Source of the DNA: Dipteronia dyeriana
Taxonomy: Eukaryota; Streptophyta; Magnoliopsida; Sapindales; Sapindaceae
Reading direction: 5' to 3'
Length of the DNA stretch: 64,000 nt
Assembly: GCA_032871835.1 (NCBI GenBank)
Contig: CM065298.1
Location: forward strand, 93,433,891 to 93,497,890
In this document: positions 39,524-50,547 of the stretch, one piece after another
Layout: the number at the start of each line of letters is the position of its first letter
How positions within the stretch are numbered: position 1 is the first letter of the stretch
The notes under the pieces: model-generated
What the model saw: only the letters and a program-made list of their open reading frames with translations
Database searches by the model: none
Told to the model about the DNA's origin: nothing
Program-made: the position numbers and the translations under genes

Positions 39524-42074
39524 TTAGGCTTTATCAGTTGCCCGATTCTTGACCTTAAAAAATTCACCAACTGAAGCTAACCCACGCTGAAATTCCCGAA
39601 GGAGAAGGGCGTCATAAGCTGGGGACCTTTTGAAATGATTGACCCCCTGGACCTCAAGTTCCAGCATGGCCTCCTTTGATAGAGACTCGACTGTCAAAGC
39701 TTGGCGTTCCAAGTCTTCGATCTTCTACTCATATGACGACTTGGACTGCTCCGCTTCCTGTTCGGCTTCGAGCATCGATTCCTGGGCAGCAGACGGTAAG
39801 TTTTAAAACGACATAGCCTTCTCCTCTGCCAAAGAAGCTCTTTCCTCGGCTTCCACTTGCTTAGCCAAACAGTGGTTGGTAAACATCTGGGCTGAGCTCA
39901 CCTTCTTTTGATAAGCCGATTCGACCCGAGCACAGCTATCCTCACTCTCCTTCAGATGAGCTTCAAGACGCCTTATTCGATTGGCTTAAAGTTGTTGCGT
40001 CTGAACCAACTCAGCAAACTCGGCCACGATATACAAGGAAGTTAAATTAAAAATCTAGCAAGCAAAAGACTTGAAAAAATTCGGGAGTAGAACTTACATA
40101 AGATGCGTCGTTGAAAATATTCTGAAGACGGCTCGTTAAAGAAGTATCCCTGAAACAGCTCCAGTGGTTATCCCCAATGAAAGCCCGACCAGATGACATT
40201 GCCCTCAACATATTCTGGGAAGAAAGATAGGACGGGCCTCTCGAGGATTCAACCCTTACATCTTTAGCCTCAAGAGGAAATGAGCCCATGTTCGGGTCAG
40301 AAGTTTTCGTTCCTATTGATGCTTCAACATGAACACTCGGGGGAATCTCAGCCTCGGTATCTTCATCACTAGATTCAATGAATGAAACTACCCGAGGGAC
40401 CTTTTGAGGATGAGTAGGAAAGTCGACTGTTTTTTGTTTCTCAGCCCGAGTACGATGGAAGCTGAGATCAACCAAAAGGGTATTCCTGATCATCATCTCG
40501 GAAGGATCCAAAAAAGTCAGGATCGAGGTTTGCTTGTCTATCAGAGGTTTTATCTCCATCCCCGGCATTCAACGCTCAGCAGGAACCTCAACCGGGGAGC
40601 TCGACTCACCGGGCCCCTCACCAAGACCATATTCAGGTAATTTCTGAGTGTGGTCAGTAGGGCCACTCAGACCACTAGATTCTCCTACAGTGGACCGGAT
40701 GACTTCTTCGGGGACGTACTCAGGGATCTGCTCATCAGCCTCATCAGATTCCTCATCTGATTCAGGCGGGGCAATGTCTTCTATGCTTTGACGAGAAGCT
40801 TCTTTTTGGCTCGTCTGAAGGATCGATTTCACCTAGCGAGCTTGAACGTCACAGACGATGTCTGAGTCATACACTTAATGATAAAAAAACCAAGTCAGAA
40901 TATAAAAAGCAAAATTAGGGGGGTAGGAAGACCATTTACGTCGCCTGCGATAGCCTGAAATCTGGCTAAAGAAGCCAAGCTCTATCATCTTCTTCTCGCA
41001 AAAAAGATAAAACCTGCTCCTTTTTTCCAAAGTACGTATTGCAGCCCAAGCAAGTCTGTTCAGCTCAGCATCGGAGAATTCAAGTTTTTTCTTGTTCCAT
41101 ATGTCAAGGGAACAGAAAAAAAGGGGAACCTTTAACACCGTCCGATTCTCCCCGGTCGAAAGAGTAACTTGAATTCCTAAGTTCCCTCCGGCAAAAAACC
41201 AATTGTTCTTCCAGTGCTTGTTTGACAAAGGGAATCCCCACACAAAGCCCCTCTTTTTGGCATCATCAGAGGTGTCAACTCCCCGATTCACTTTTGTCCC
41301 CTCAGGGACCCAGCAATCTGGTGGATTGGACATGAGAAAATAAGTCCATGTCCGACTAGATTGCCTTAGTGTATAGAAGTGCCTGATTTCACTCGGGGAA
41401 GGTGGCGACAGGTTCATCCGGCTCCACATATGCCATATGCACATCAAGATCTTGTAGCTATTCGGGGCCAGTTGGGCTGGAGCGATCCCTGCTTCAGCCA
41501 GAAACCAGACAATAAATGGCTGAAGAGGAAGAGTGACACCGCAACAAAACATGGACCCATAAATCGCCACCATACCCATGGGAGGGTTCCATATGGCTCT
41601 ATCACCAGCATGAGACATTGTAACTGAGTCATCCAAATCGAATAGAGCACGATAATTCTCGATCTCATCTTCCCCGACCACATTCGGCTCGGCGTCATAC
41701 CCACTCGGACGATCGATAGGAAAAGAGATACGAGAGGTTCTAAACTCCTCTTCAACATCCTTCTCATCAACAATTTACTCTCTGATTTGAACGCTGCCCG
41801 AGTTGTGCTTATGGATCTCGCTTTTACTTTGATGTTTTCCCATCCTGGATCGAAGAGGTACCCTGTGATCAGAAACGATAGATTCAGAACTATATGATTC
41901 AGAACTAAAACGAACGTTAGAGTAAAGCCCGGAAACGTCAACATCTGAAAAAGAAGGTTCATCAGGAGAGATCTCCCCCAATAGTCTACGAACGCAAGAA
42001 ACCAGTTGAAAACCTCTGCATTCAAGCGATTCGAATGCTATAGTAAAAAGACGGTAACGAGAATATGGATCCAT
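39524..42074 (-). pseudogene. Antisense ORF of the Tat element (putative gypsy-type transposon protein)
   Basis: Reads opposite to gag-pol, between integrase and 3' LTR. ATG at 42074 (MDPYSRYRLFTIAFESLECR). One frame runs to 40875 with a single TAA at 41775-41777; its core (FIVWFLAEAGIAPAQLAPNS, MWSRMNLSPPSPSEIRHFY, FVWGFPLSNKHWKNNWFFAG) matches the plant domain filed as 'putative gypsy type transposon' (PF04195). A likely intron separates it from an acidic second part (40850-40047), which has a TAG at 40833 and a TGA at 40569. A Glu/Lys-rich coiled-coil tail (about 40046-39524) has at least three more stops. Function unknown in the family. Confidence 0.8.
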
Positions 42075-42570
42075 TGAAACTAACCTTAGGAATAAAGAAA
42101 CCTGCTGTAAAAAAAATCAATGAAGAATAGAGGTTTTCTGAGTAAAAAAATCTGGGTTGGAAATTTCTGGTTTGAGTCTGAGAATAAACCAGAGCAACCC
42201 CGTTCATTGGAGCATTTAAAGGGACAATTGCACGAAACCCTAGGATCTTAAGAAGCGGGGAAAAATCAAAGACAGATTTGATGACGTATGTGGCGCACTA
42301 GCAGACGCGTAGGTCATTTCTCATAAATGGTATCGAGAAATGAAGCGGTGAAAGACACGTGTTAAGAGAAGAACTGACCAAGATCGTTAGGACTTCAAAA
42401 CGTCGCAATCATTGAGATTTCCCGTGAGGAGGCAAATTGAATTTACATTGTCACCATTAAGACACATCATTATGATAAGACATTAACTCTGGCATAAATG
42501 AGGTGTAAAAGAATAAAGGGTTGATTAAAATACTTTCGCCTGGAACAAATTCCTAGTCTGCAAAAAATAT

Positions 42571-42583
42571 TTTAAGGGGGTAT
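42571..42583 (+). other. Polypurine tract
   Basis: TTTAAGGGGG followed by TAT immediately before the 3' LTR; the priming site for plus-strand DNA synthesis. The left-edge element has the matching TTAAAGGGGT. Confidence 0.8.
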
Positions 42584-43473
42584 TGTCATATGTAAATTTT
42601 ATCAGATGTACACGTCATTGACAAAGAGGATAAAATTGTCAGGTAGATATCCGAATAGACGTTCAGAAAATATCCCGCAAGATATCACCAAAGAATTGGA
42701 ACCCAAGTAGCTATAAATGCAATTATTGAGAAAGACCTACTCGGGATCAGCTGACGTCATGTTCTACTCGGGATCAGCTGACGTCATGTTCTATTCGGGA
42801 TCAGTTGACGTCATGTTCTATTCGGGATCAGCTGACGTCATGTTCTACTCGGGACAAATATGAAGAAATCCGAATAAAGAAGTCCAGCATATAACTCGCA
42901 TACTAACCAAGAGTCATATTAAAATACGTAAAGATATCCACGTCGAAGAAGAATTCCAAAAAGAATAGAATACCAAACAAGAAAAAGGTTTCAAATCAGG
43001 CAACAACTTTATTTCTTCAAAAAGACTACGCATTTGTAAGGAAATAAGTTCTGAATGGACTATATCACTAGAGTCCCGTTCGATCTCTATACAAATCTCT
43101 GAAATAGGAAATAAGATAAAGACTACTCCAACAAGTAACAAATTGTAATTAAATACAAAAATCTTTCATTACTTGTACAAAAAAAATTAGGGTTCTATGT
43201 ATATATAAATAGATCTATAATCTCGTCATAAGAAGATATAGAAGAATACAGAGAGAAAAATGAGAGATCGAGAGTTGTAAATCTTTATTTTAATAGTGGA
43301 TTTTAGTTGTTTGTTCAACCACCCGTAGACGTTTCTCCGATCACCGGAGTTTTACCACGTAAAACTTGTGTCTAACTAGTTTCATATTGCATTCTTCTTC
43401 TCTTTCTCTTTGAGGTCACGACTAAAATCCAATCTTGTTGACTTTCTCATACATCAAGAAATTGACGTCAACA
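42584..43473 (+). repeat. 3' LTR
   Basis: 890 bp with the same ends as the 5' LTR. Four 27-bp units lie at 42738-42845 (two in the 5' LTR), three with intact CTGACGTCATG and one with TTGACGTCATG. This explains most of the 49-bp length difference. Confidence 0.93.
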
Positions 43474-43653
43474 ATAAGTTCTATATATTACGTTATTTGG
43501 TTGAAATGAAAAAATTGACTTTCAAAACTAATAAAAAATTTAGAGTTATTTCTAACATAACAACTATCATTTGATATATATTAATTATATTTCCTTGAAA
43601 GGGTGTTTAAAAAACTAAACAAACTAAAGGTGTTTTTTTTTAATATTAGATTT

Positions 43654-44165
43654 TGTTATATGTATATTTTATTGAATGTACACGTCAATGACAGGTAAGA
43701 CAATCCCCTGAATAGATTACCAGATGAGCATCCAAGCTGGTATCTAAAAGACACCATCTGTGACATTACTAAGAAACAAGAACCCGAGTAGGCCCGAATA
43801 TAGGTATTCGGCATATTCAGTTTTACTCGGGACAACACGAGAAGCCCAAGTAAAGAAGTTCAATACGCAGCCCACATAAGTGAATAAACCCGAGAAGGAA
43901 TCCGGAATCCGGAATCATACTCTACTTCATTCCCCATATCAAAAAAGGAAAGAATTTAAAGAGTTTCTAGAATGATAAAACACCAAATAGGAAGCGAGTC
44001 CAAATCAAGCAATAACTCTACTCTTCTAGAAGATTACACACCGATAAGGAAATAAGTCCTAAACGGACTATTCAACTAGAATCCTACGAAGATTCTACTT
44101 CAATACACAAGATCTCAGAAATAGGAAATAAGACAAAGACGACCAAGATAAGTAATCAAAATTCT
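43654..44165 (+). repeat. Truncated, diverged LTR related to the Tat LTRs
   Basis: TGTTATATGTATATTTTATT, GTACACGTCAATGACAGG, TACTCGGGACAA and GGAAATAAGTCCTAAACGGA follow the LTR consensus in order. Similarity is lost near 44165, before the TATA/U5 part. The 180 bp between the 3' LTR and this fragment show no gene. Confidence 0.7.
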
Positions 44166-45848
44166 TATAGGTAATGACCGAAAATCCCTTAGGGTTGGCC
44201 GAAAATCCCTTTCCTTTTATTTTAGGGTTGGTCGAATTCCTTGACTGTCTTTTAGGTAATGACCGAAATCCTCTACCAAAAAGGATTTGTATTTCCATAA
44301 AAAAAACTCATATCAATCTTTTTTAATTCAAACCCTATTCCAACTCTTTAGTGCATCTGTGAATATATCAAAAACTTTCGAATTTGACTAGATAAATAAA
44401 TTCTTTTTATTTATCTACTTGACAAATAAATTCTTTAATATTTATTATACTACCAACAATATTATAGTACTAAAAAACATATTTCTTAGTCAGAAAAAGA
44501 TTTTGATTCTTAATTAAATAATTAATCAATCAATCAATTAATTTTAATTTAATTTAATAATAATAATAATAATAAATATAGTAGGTTATTATATTTAGCT
44601 TTGCCGCCCAAGTCCATATATGGGCATATATATGGTTTTTCCTATTTTATTAAATCCGTTGGACCTTAATAAAAGGTTTACATGTGAACTAGACTCATTC
44701 TTACTAAAAGAAACAAGTCTGCATACCTAAATACAATTCTAGATGGACTCATAATTAGTCCGGTAGAATATATAAAGTGATCCATGCAAGTCCGTGTGAA
44801 TTGGGGATCTTGACGGGCTATCTAAATTTAAGCTCCAATAGACACAACATAATCATGATCAATAAATTATTCACTCAGGTTCGATCTATTAATTTTAGTT
44901 TATTTCACTAAAAATCTAAAATTGAACTCTTAAATAAAGATAGAATAAGTTAATGTTCCTCATTCGTATCCTAGACAATCTTAATGGAGATAGTGTATCC
45001 TCGTGAAGAATACCATTAATCGCCAAGAGCTCATAGACCGCCTATAGCTCTCCTAGTTACCATATTTACTCATATGACCACATTTTGAATTTGGATATTT
45101 TGACTTGTCCAGAAGCCATATTTCAATAGACACTATGAAAAACTTAATGTTAAGATTTAATATCCAATACCTCAAAATATTCATATGATGATATTAAACT
45201 CTCATTTTATAAATGGAGTCACGATGTCCATATCTATAAATGAAGTCCTCTATCGATTAACAAATAAATACCACCAAACTATCAAGGATAGATTGTGCTA
45301 TATAATCGTACTCATTGATAACACTTGCAACCATAAGTCTATCATTTATCTCAGGATTGAGATAGACTCTCTGATTGTCTTTAAGAGAAAACTTTTAGCC
45401 ATTGACGATTCTGGATAAAATATTTCACAGTGATCTTATTCAATGCACCCAGTGCACTAGATTCTTTTGCCCAAAGACACCACACTTTGATGATTTTAGA
45501 CTCATCATAACATATTTGATCCCACTAAAATGCTAGCAAAAGAATCTATAACTTTAACAAGATAAAGGTGTCCAACCTTTACCATAAGTTGTGAACATTA
45601 TTCATGACTAACTAAATAATTGTGTCTACCTCATACATATCCAGATTACGAACAATTCTTTTTTTTTCATAGTCTTTTGACCTTATGATTATTTACTTTT
45701 GACGATTATAATTATAAAACTATAAATGCTATAAGATTTGCTAAAAACATAAATCGCTTTATTAATATGAAAAGATTGTTAAAAAAAAGTGTAGTAATTA
45801 ATTTAAATATTTTTTATTAGTAAATTTTGATTTTTAATGTGACTAATA
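44166..45848. other. Non-coding, unassigned (probable old repeat)
   Basis: A short repeated motif (GGTAATGACCGAAAATCC) occurs three times at 44170-44270. The rest is AT-rich with no coding pattern; the open frame at 45185-45418 has no recognisable features. The sequence looks like a worn LTR or large non-autonomous element, but I cannot assign it. Confidence 0.4.
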
Positions 45849-45881
45849 ATGACTATAGTGTTCATATTCGTATTTCAAAAA

Positions 45882-46952
45882 ATGGATTATAACCACCAGC
45901 CTTATTTTTCAGACTATTTGAACATGTTGAACGATGAATTTGATCTTTCTGAGCCGACCCAGACCCAAACGGGACTTTCCGGTTCCACCGTTACACCAAC
46001 ATCACGTCCTAAACGATTAACATCAAATGTCTAGCAGTGTTTCGACGTAGTCGAAATGACACTCCCAGACGGGACGATCGGGCACAGAGCTATGTAAGTT
46101 TTGTCCTAAGGACTATGCCACAAGTAGGAAGGGAACCGGTCATTTAAGAAGGCATATGCTCAAATGTATGCCTACACATGGATAGATAGACACTACAACG
46201 GCACCTAGACGGGTCTGTTACGATGTGGCAGTACGACCCCGCGCACATTAGAGATTGATTGGCACGATACATTGCACAAATTGATCAACCATCAATGTTG
46301 GTGACAATTTTCTTTTCATGAATTTATCACATATGCATTCAACCCCCAATTTGAAATTGTTTCTAGAACCACCACTAGAAATGATTTGATAAGATTGTTT
46401 GAAACCCAAAAAGATGACTTGATTGCTGATATACAGCATATTAACATCTCTGTTGCATTAACTTCTGACATTTTGAACGCATGTGCCAAACAAGATTATT
46501 TATGTGTCATATGACACTATTTAGATTCTGAATGGAGGATAACAAAAAAAATCTTAGTTTTCGTCTTATAGATTTTGCATATACTGCAGAAAATATTTTT
46601 AATATCATTCTTTCTGTTTTAGAAACTTATGAAATCACATATCGCATCATTTCTATCACATTAGATAATGCATCTGTAAATACTAGCTCTATTGCATTGT
46701 TTGTTGCAAGAAATATCCCACAAGATAGAAGTTATTTCTTCCATCAACGGTGTGCATGTCATATCATAAATTTAGTTGTACAGACTGGTTTAAAGCAGGT
46801 AAGCGACCAAATAAATTGCATTAGAGATGTCATTTTTTGGATTGACAGTTCTAATCCTATATTCTAAGAATTCAAGAGACATTGTGCATTAAACGGTCTC
46901 AAACCTGACAATTCCAAACTGAAATACCGGTAAGATGAAACTCTACTTACTT
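45882..46952 (+). pseudogene. hAT transposase fragment (second family)
   Basis: Starts MDYNHQPYFSDYLNMLNDEF after an intron-like AT tract. A BED finger, LCKFCPKDYATSRKGTGHL then RRHMLKC, lies at 46086-46185 after a frame change. The core follows in pieces: ISVALTSDILNACAKQDYLC, SITLDNASVNTSSIALFVAR, then HQRCACHIINLVVQTGLKQV (46532-46867). It ends at the Copia-like LTR near 46955. The dimerisation region is missing. A different family from the element at 27940. Confidence 0.85.
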
Positions 46953-46954
46953 AA

Positions 46955-47975
46955 TGTTGGAAAATTGTTTGTGTTAGGATTATGCTCAAAGCAGAAAAAT
47001 AAAGCCCAAGGTAAAGACAACAAACCAAGCCAGACAAAGGCATTTGCGAAAGTAAAGAACATGGGACTGCCAACAGAGCATCCTGTTAGATATGGCTTGA
47101 ATTTCCAATGGCTACCAAATAGGATTCAACCAATGTGAAGACTTTCTAGAGACGTGGGATACGTTTGGAAGTAGGAGATCGAGTTTGAGGAAGGTTTGAA
47201 GACCGAAGAACTGAAGAAAACAGAATCTGGTAGGTACCGCGGTCTGGGCCTCGGTGCGGACATATGCACAGACCGCAGCACAGGGAGTGGTAGAACATCT
47301 GTGAGTTTACACGGCACGGACCGCGGAGGAGGCAAGTGCACCAACTGCGGTACTCGGAGTGGTGGACGACAGCGATGCATGTGGTGTAAGGCGTGGGTGG
47401 CCAACCACGACCCGAACCGCATCAATGGTGGATTTTTCCCAAATAGGAATGTTGCATGAAATAGGAAAGGTGTTTTCTTCTGGAAGTTCTTGTGTTAATC
47501 AGATTAGGAAAGTCCTGTGCTTAAAAGAATAGGATTTCTTTTAAACAAGAAGACTTGTCATAAATAGAAAATAGTATTTATGTGGAACAAGTAATTCTTG
47601 TACATTTAGGACTATGATTTCCTTTTATGTGAAACTCCCTGTAATTCATATAAATAGACCCTAATAGCTAAACTATTTGTGGTTGAGCAAATTAGCAAAT
47701 ATAGAAAGATCTTAAGAGAGCATTGGGTGTAATTGGGTTTGGGGTATTTTAGAGAGAGAATCCTGAGAGTGTGGTTGTAACAATTTATCACATAGTGGAT
47801 TATTTCTCTTGTCGTCCTGACGGCCGTGGTTTTTCCCGATTTGGGTTTCCACTTAAAATCTTCTTATGTTATGTGATTGGATTTATTCTATTCATCTTAA
47901 TTCCTTATTTTGCTATTGTTTTTTTATGTTCTATCTAGCGACGCTTCCGTGTAAAATTCCGCCTACACATCCACC
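46955..47975 (+). repeat. Copia-like LTR (probable solo or truncated)
   Basis: Starts TGTTGGAAAATTGTTTGTG inside the hAT remnant. It has a GC-rich stretch (47230-47420), a TATA-like ATATAAATAGACCC near 47650, and the R/U5-like block CATAGTGGATTATTTCTCTT followed by GGCCGTGGTTTTTCCC, typical of plant Copia LTRs. The 3' end (near 47970) and target duplication could not be fixed, and no internal region follows. Confidence 0.6.
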
Positions 47976-48066
47976 ACCCCAAAAAAAAAAAACACAAACA
48001 CAAACAGAAAAAAACACGAACAAGACACCAACCAAAACCTATAAATTTGTGATTAACCACCAAGCT

Positions 48067-48640
48067 TTACACAAACTCACGAAACCTGTTGTCATTCTTC
48101 TCATCCCTTATCGCAATTATCTCTGAAATTTCCCTCTTTCTTCCATTGAAATATAAACCAAGGGTCATGTCTCTCTCAATCACTTTCACAATCTCATCCT
48201 CAAGGTTCCATAACTCATTGTCCATGGCCTCTTTCTTCTGATACCACTTTGTAACACCCACATTACTGCTCCTGGTTATCATATGATGTTTTCTCAACAC
48301 AAGAGAACTTTTCCTTCCTATTTTTTTTCTTCGTAATGGTTGGAGAAGACACTGCTAAAGCTTTGTCCAGATCGTAGATAGACAATGGAACACCTCGCCA
48401 CCTTTTCTCCTCTTTATCTTATACAGAGACCGATTATAGCTACCATCATGTTGATCACCAACCTTGACATCAGTAGGGACAAGACGAACAGAAGGGATGA
48501 ACAAATGTCCATCATCAGCATCTGATTCACGACCTTCACTGACAACATGTCCAGTCCCACTTCCTCAACACAAGAACCAGCAAGTCTGATCATATGACCA
48601 AAGTCACCGGACTTTACATACACACTACATTTAAAAATCA
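48067..48640 (-). pseudogene. Unrecognised gene fragment
   Basis: Codon-like composition on the minus strand in at least two frames: ESDADDGHLFIPSVRLVPTD in one, and MDNELWNLEDEIVKVIERD then GLYFNGRKREISEIIAIRDE in another. The frames are separated by stops. It might be a captured gene piece or LINE-type ORF; I cannot name it. Confidence 0.35.
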
Positions 48641-48644
48641 TAAT

Positions 48645-49140
48645 TTATTAACAACAAATATTAAAATTAACTATTACATTTAAAATTCACAATTTCTTAA
48701 AAAAAAAATTAAAAATCACTAATATAAATTAAATCAATAAATTTACTAACAAAAAATATTAAAATTAATACTACACTTAAAAATCTTAATTTACTAACAA
48801 AAAAAATATTAAAATTAACTAATACACTTAAAAATCATAATTTACTAACAAAAAATTTTAAAATTCACTAATACAAATTAAATTGATAAATTTACTAATA
48901 AAAAATATTAAAATTAATACTACATTTAAAAATCATAATTTACTAACAAAACATATTAAAATTAACCACTACACTTAAAATTCATAATATAGTAACAAAA
49001 AATATTAGAATTAACTACTACATTTAAAATTCATAATTTACTAACAAAAAATATTTAAATTTACTAATAAAAAATATTAAAATTAATACTAAACTTAAAA
49101 ATCTTAATTTACTAAACAATTATATTAAAATAACAACTAA
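48645..49140 (-). repeat. AT-rich minisatellite, period about 55-65 bp
   Basis: About eight degenerate units built on CATAATTTACTAACAAAAAA and TATTAAAATTAA plus ACTACACTTAAAAATC. Read on the minus strand, the unit (TTAGTAAATT then GATTTTTAA) resembles the AT tract just upstream of the plus-strand hAT transposase near 45820, so it may be intronic repeat of the same transposon family. Confidence 0.75.
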
Positions 49141-49199
49141 AGTCTAAACATAAAATTATAAATTCACTAACAAATAATGTTTTAACAAAAATAATAAGA

Positions 49200-49775
49200 A
49201 AAATGTACCTTTCAACTTTGGTGTGTTGGTGAAATTTTTAGAGAATAAGATAGGAAATCAATATTACAAATTTTGTAGAGAGAGTAAGAATGAAATTGAA
49301 TGAAAATGTGTAGAGAATTGAAGAATGTAGAGAATGAGATTTGATAGAATGAGAGAATGAGTGAGAGTGAATGAAAAATGAAATGGATGGAAGTATATAT
49401 AGAAAAATTTGAACCGTTGGTCAAAATATTAATTAGAAGACTTTAGAGGGACTTTCTATAATTTTTTTACCTCTAACGGTTAAATTTCAAAATTCAGTCT
49501 TTGGAGGGAATGATTTAAAAAATAAACAAATAAATAAATTCAAACAGTCGAAACAGGCAGACCGGCATGCCGCTTGTTGGGATTAGCACGCCGGCTCCGT
49601 GTGTCGTGGCGTGCCGGCCCGTCGGACTTGGCCCCTATGGCCCGACATGCAGCCCACATACGTGTCGAGCTTGATCCGGCCTGCCACCCTCTTGGGTCGT
49701 GCCACGCACGACCTGTCTCTCTCCACGTGCCGAACGAACCGACCTGTTTCGGCCCGGTCCATATTTACACCATTA
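49200..49775 (-). mobile_element. 5' end of a hAT-like transposon
   Basis: On the minus strand, a GC-rich subterminal region (49775-49560, repeated GGCACG, CCGGCACG and CGGGCC motifs) is followed by AACGGTTCAAATTTTTC, TATA-like TATATATACTTCC and a CT-rich leader full of TCATTCTC. The layout is the same as in the hAT at 27940-28520. A candidate splice donor lies near 49208 (AAAG/GTACAT). No transposase follows; the minisatellite does. The terminal repeat was not resolved. Confidence 0.5.
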
Positions 49776-50005
49776 TGTAAGGTGCTCTTGTTGAAGTCAC
49801 GACTTTGGAGAATCACTTGCGTTTCATCCTTGTGGACAAGAATGATTTTCGGGGATGGAATGATATGGTCACAATTGCATGGGTACAAACATGATACTCT
49901 CATGCAAGTTAAATTTAAATTGGTGACTTGGTCAATTAGTGGTGTTGAAATAAGTTACTAGCGACACATATTTCGCTTAGTTTCATTCATGTTTACGTTG
50001 TGGGT

Positions 50006-50219
50006 TGTTAGAATCATTCAATTCCTTTATTTTTGCTAAGTACTCCTAATTTCTAGTTGCATGGTTGTGTAACCATCTCCTGTAAAGGGTCTATAAAAGC
50101 CTCAGTTGATTAAATAAAGGATATCAGAAGTCATACATCAATCTTAATCTCCTATTTTCTTCCTAATCTTCTTCTACTTCACAAATTCTTTATGTTTTCC
50201 AGGATAAAAATACATAACA
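50006..50219 (+). repeat. Possible short solo LTR (TRIM- or Copia-like)
   Basis: 214 bp starting TGTTAGAATC and ending ACATAACA, with TCTATAAAAGCCTC placed like an LTR TATA box and a CT-rich tail. No matching target duplication was found, so the call is tentative. The segment 49780-50005 shows no clear gene. Confidence 0.4.
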
Positions 50220-50547
50220 AATTGTTGCAGTGGAATTTCAGACCATATTTGTAAAAGTTAATATCGTCAAGTTTCGACAACCCTTGATGATTCGGTTAAG
50301 GTGAGATTTCAAAAGAAAATAGTAATATTAAATAAAAATGTTCTACTTAACTTAATTGGCATCAAACAAGGCGGGAAACACCATCTATATTGTATACAAA
50401 AACAGTATACAGAGATAAATTATTACATATAAATATAATCAACAAACTTTAAACTAACTTAACTAATTATGCATCAACACAAGCTTCACAAATGATCAGC
50501 TATTCATATCCCAGAAAAACCCAAAAAGGAAAAATTAAAATTCAAAA

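Larger units (their letters stand above)
32072..43473 (+). mobile_element. Full-length Ty3/gypsy retrotransposon, Tat lineage
   Basis: It is 11.4 kb, with LTRs at 32072-32912 and 42584-43473 and a perfect 5-bp target duplication ATAAG at 32067-32071 and 43474-43478. Internal order is primer-binding region, gag, protease, RT, RNase H, a second RNase H, integrase, a tandem-repeat-rich stretch, an antisense ORF and a polypurine tract (42571-42580). The second RNase H and the antisense gene place it in the Tat lineage. The two LTRs differ at about 16 places in the first 165 bp by eye, so the insertion is not recent. All genes carry stops or frameshifts. Confidence 0.95.

Noticed and set aside
47126..47459. 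Open frames on both strands in a GC-rich stretch
   Set aside because: They lie inside the Copia-like LTR and have no recognisable product.
49583..49961. Overlapping 106- and 120-codon frames on both strands
   Set aside because: They arise from the GC-rich hAT subterminal region and have no protein-like conservation signals.
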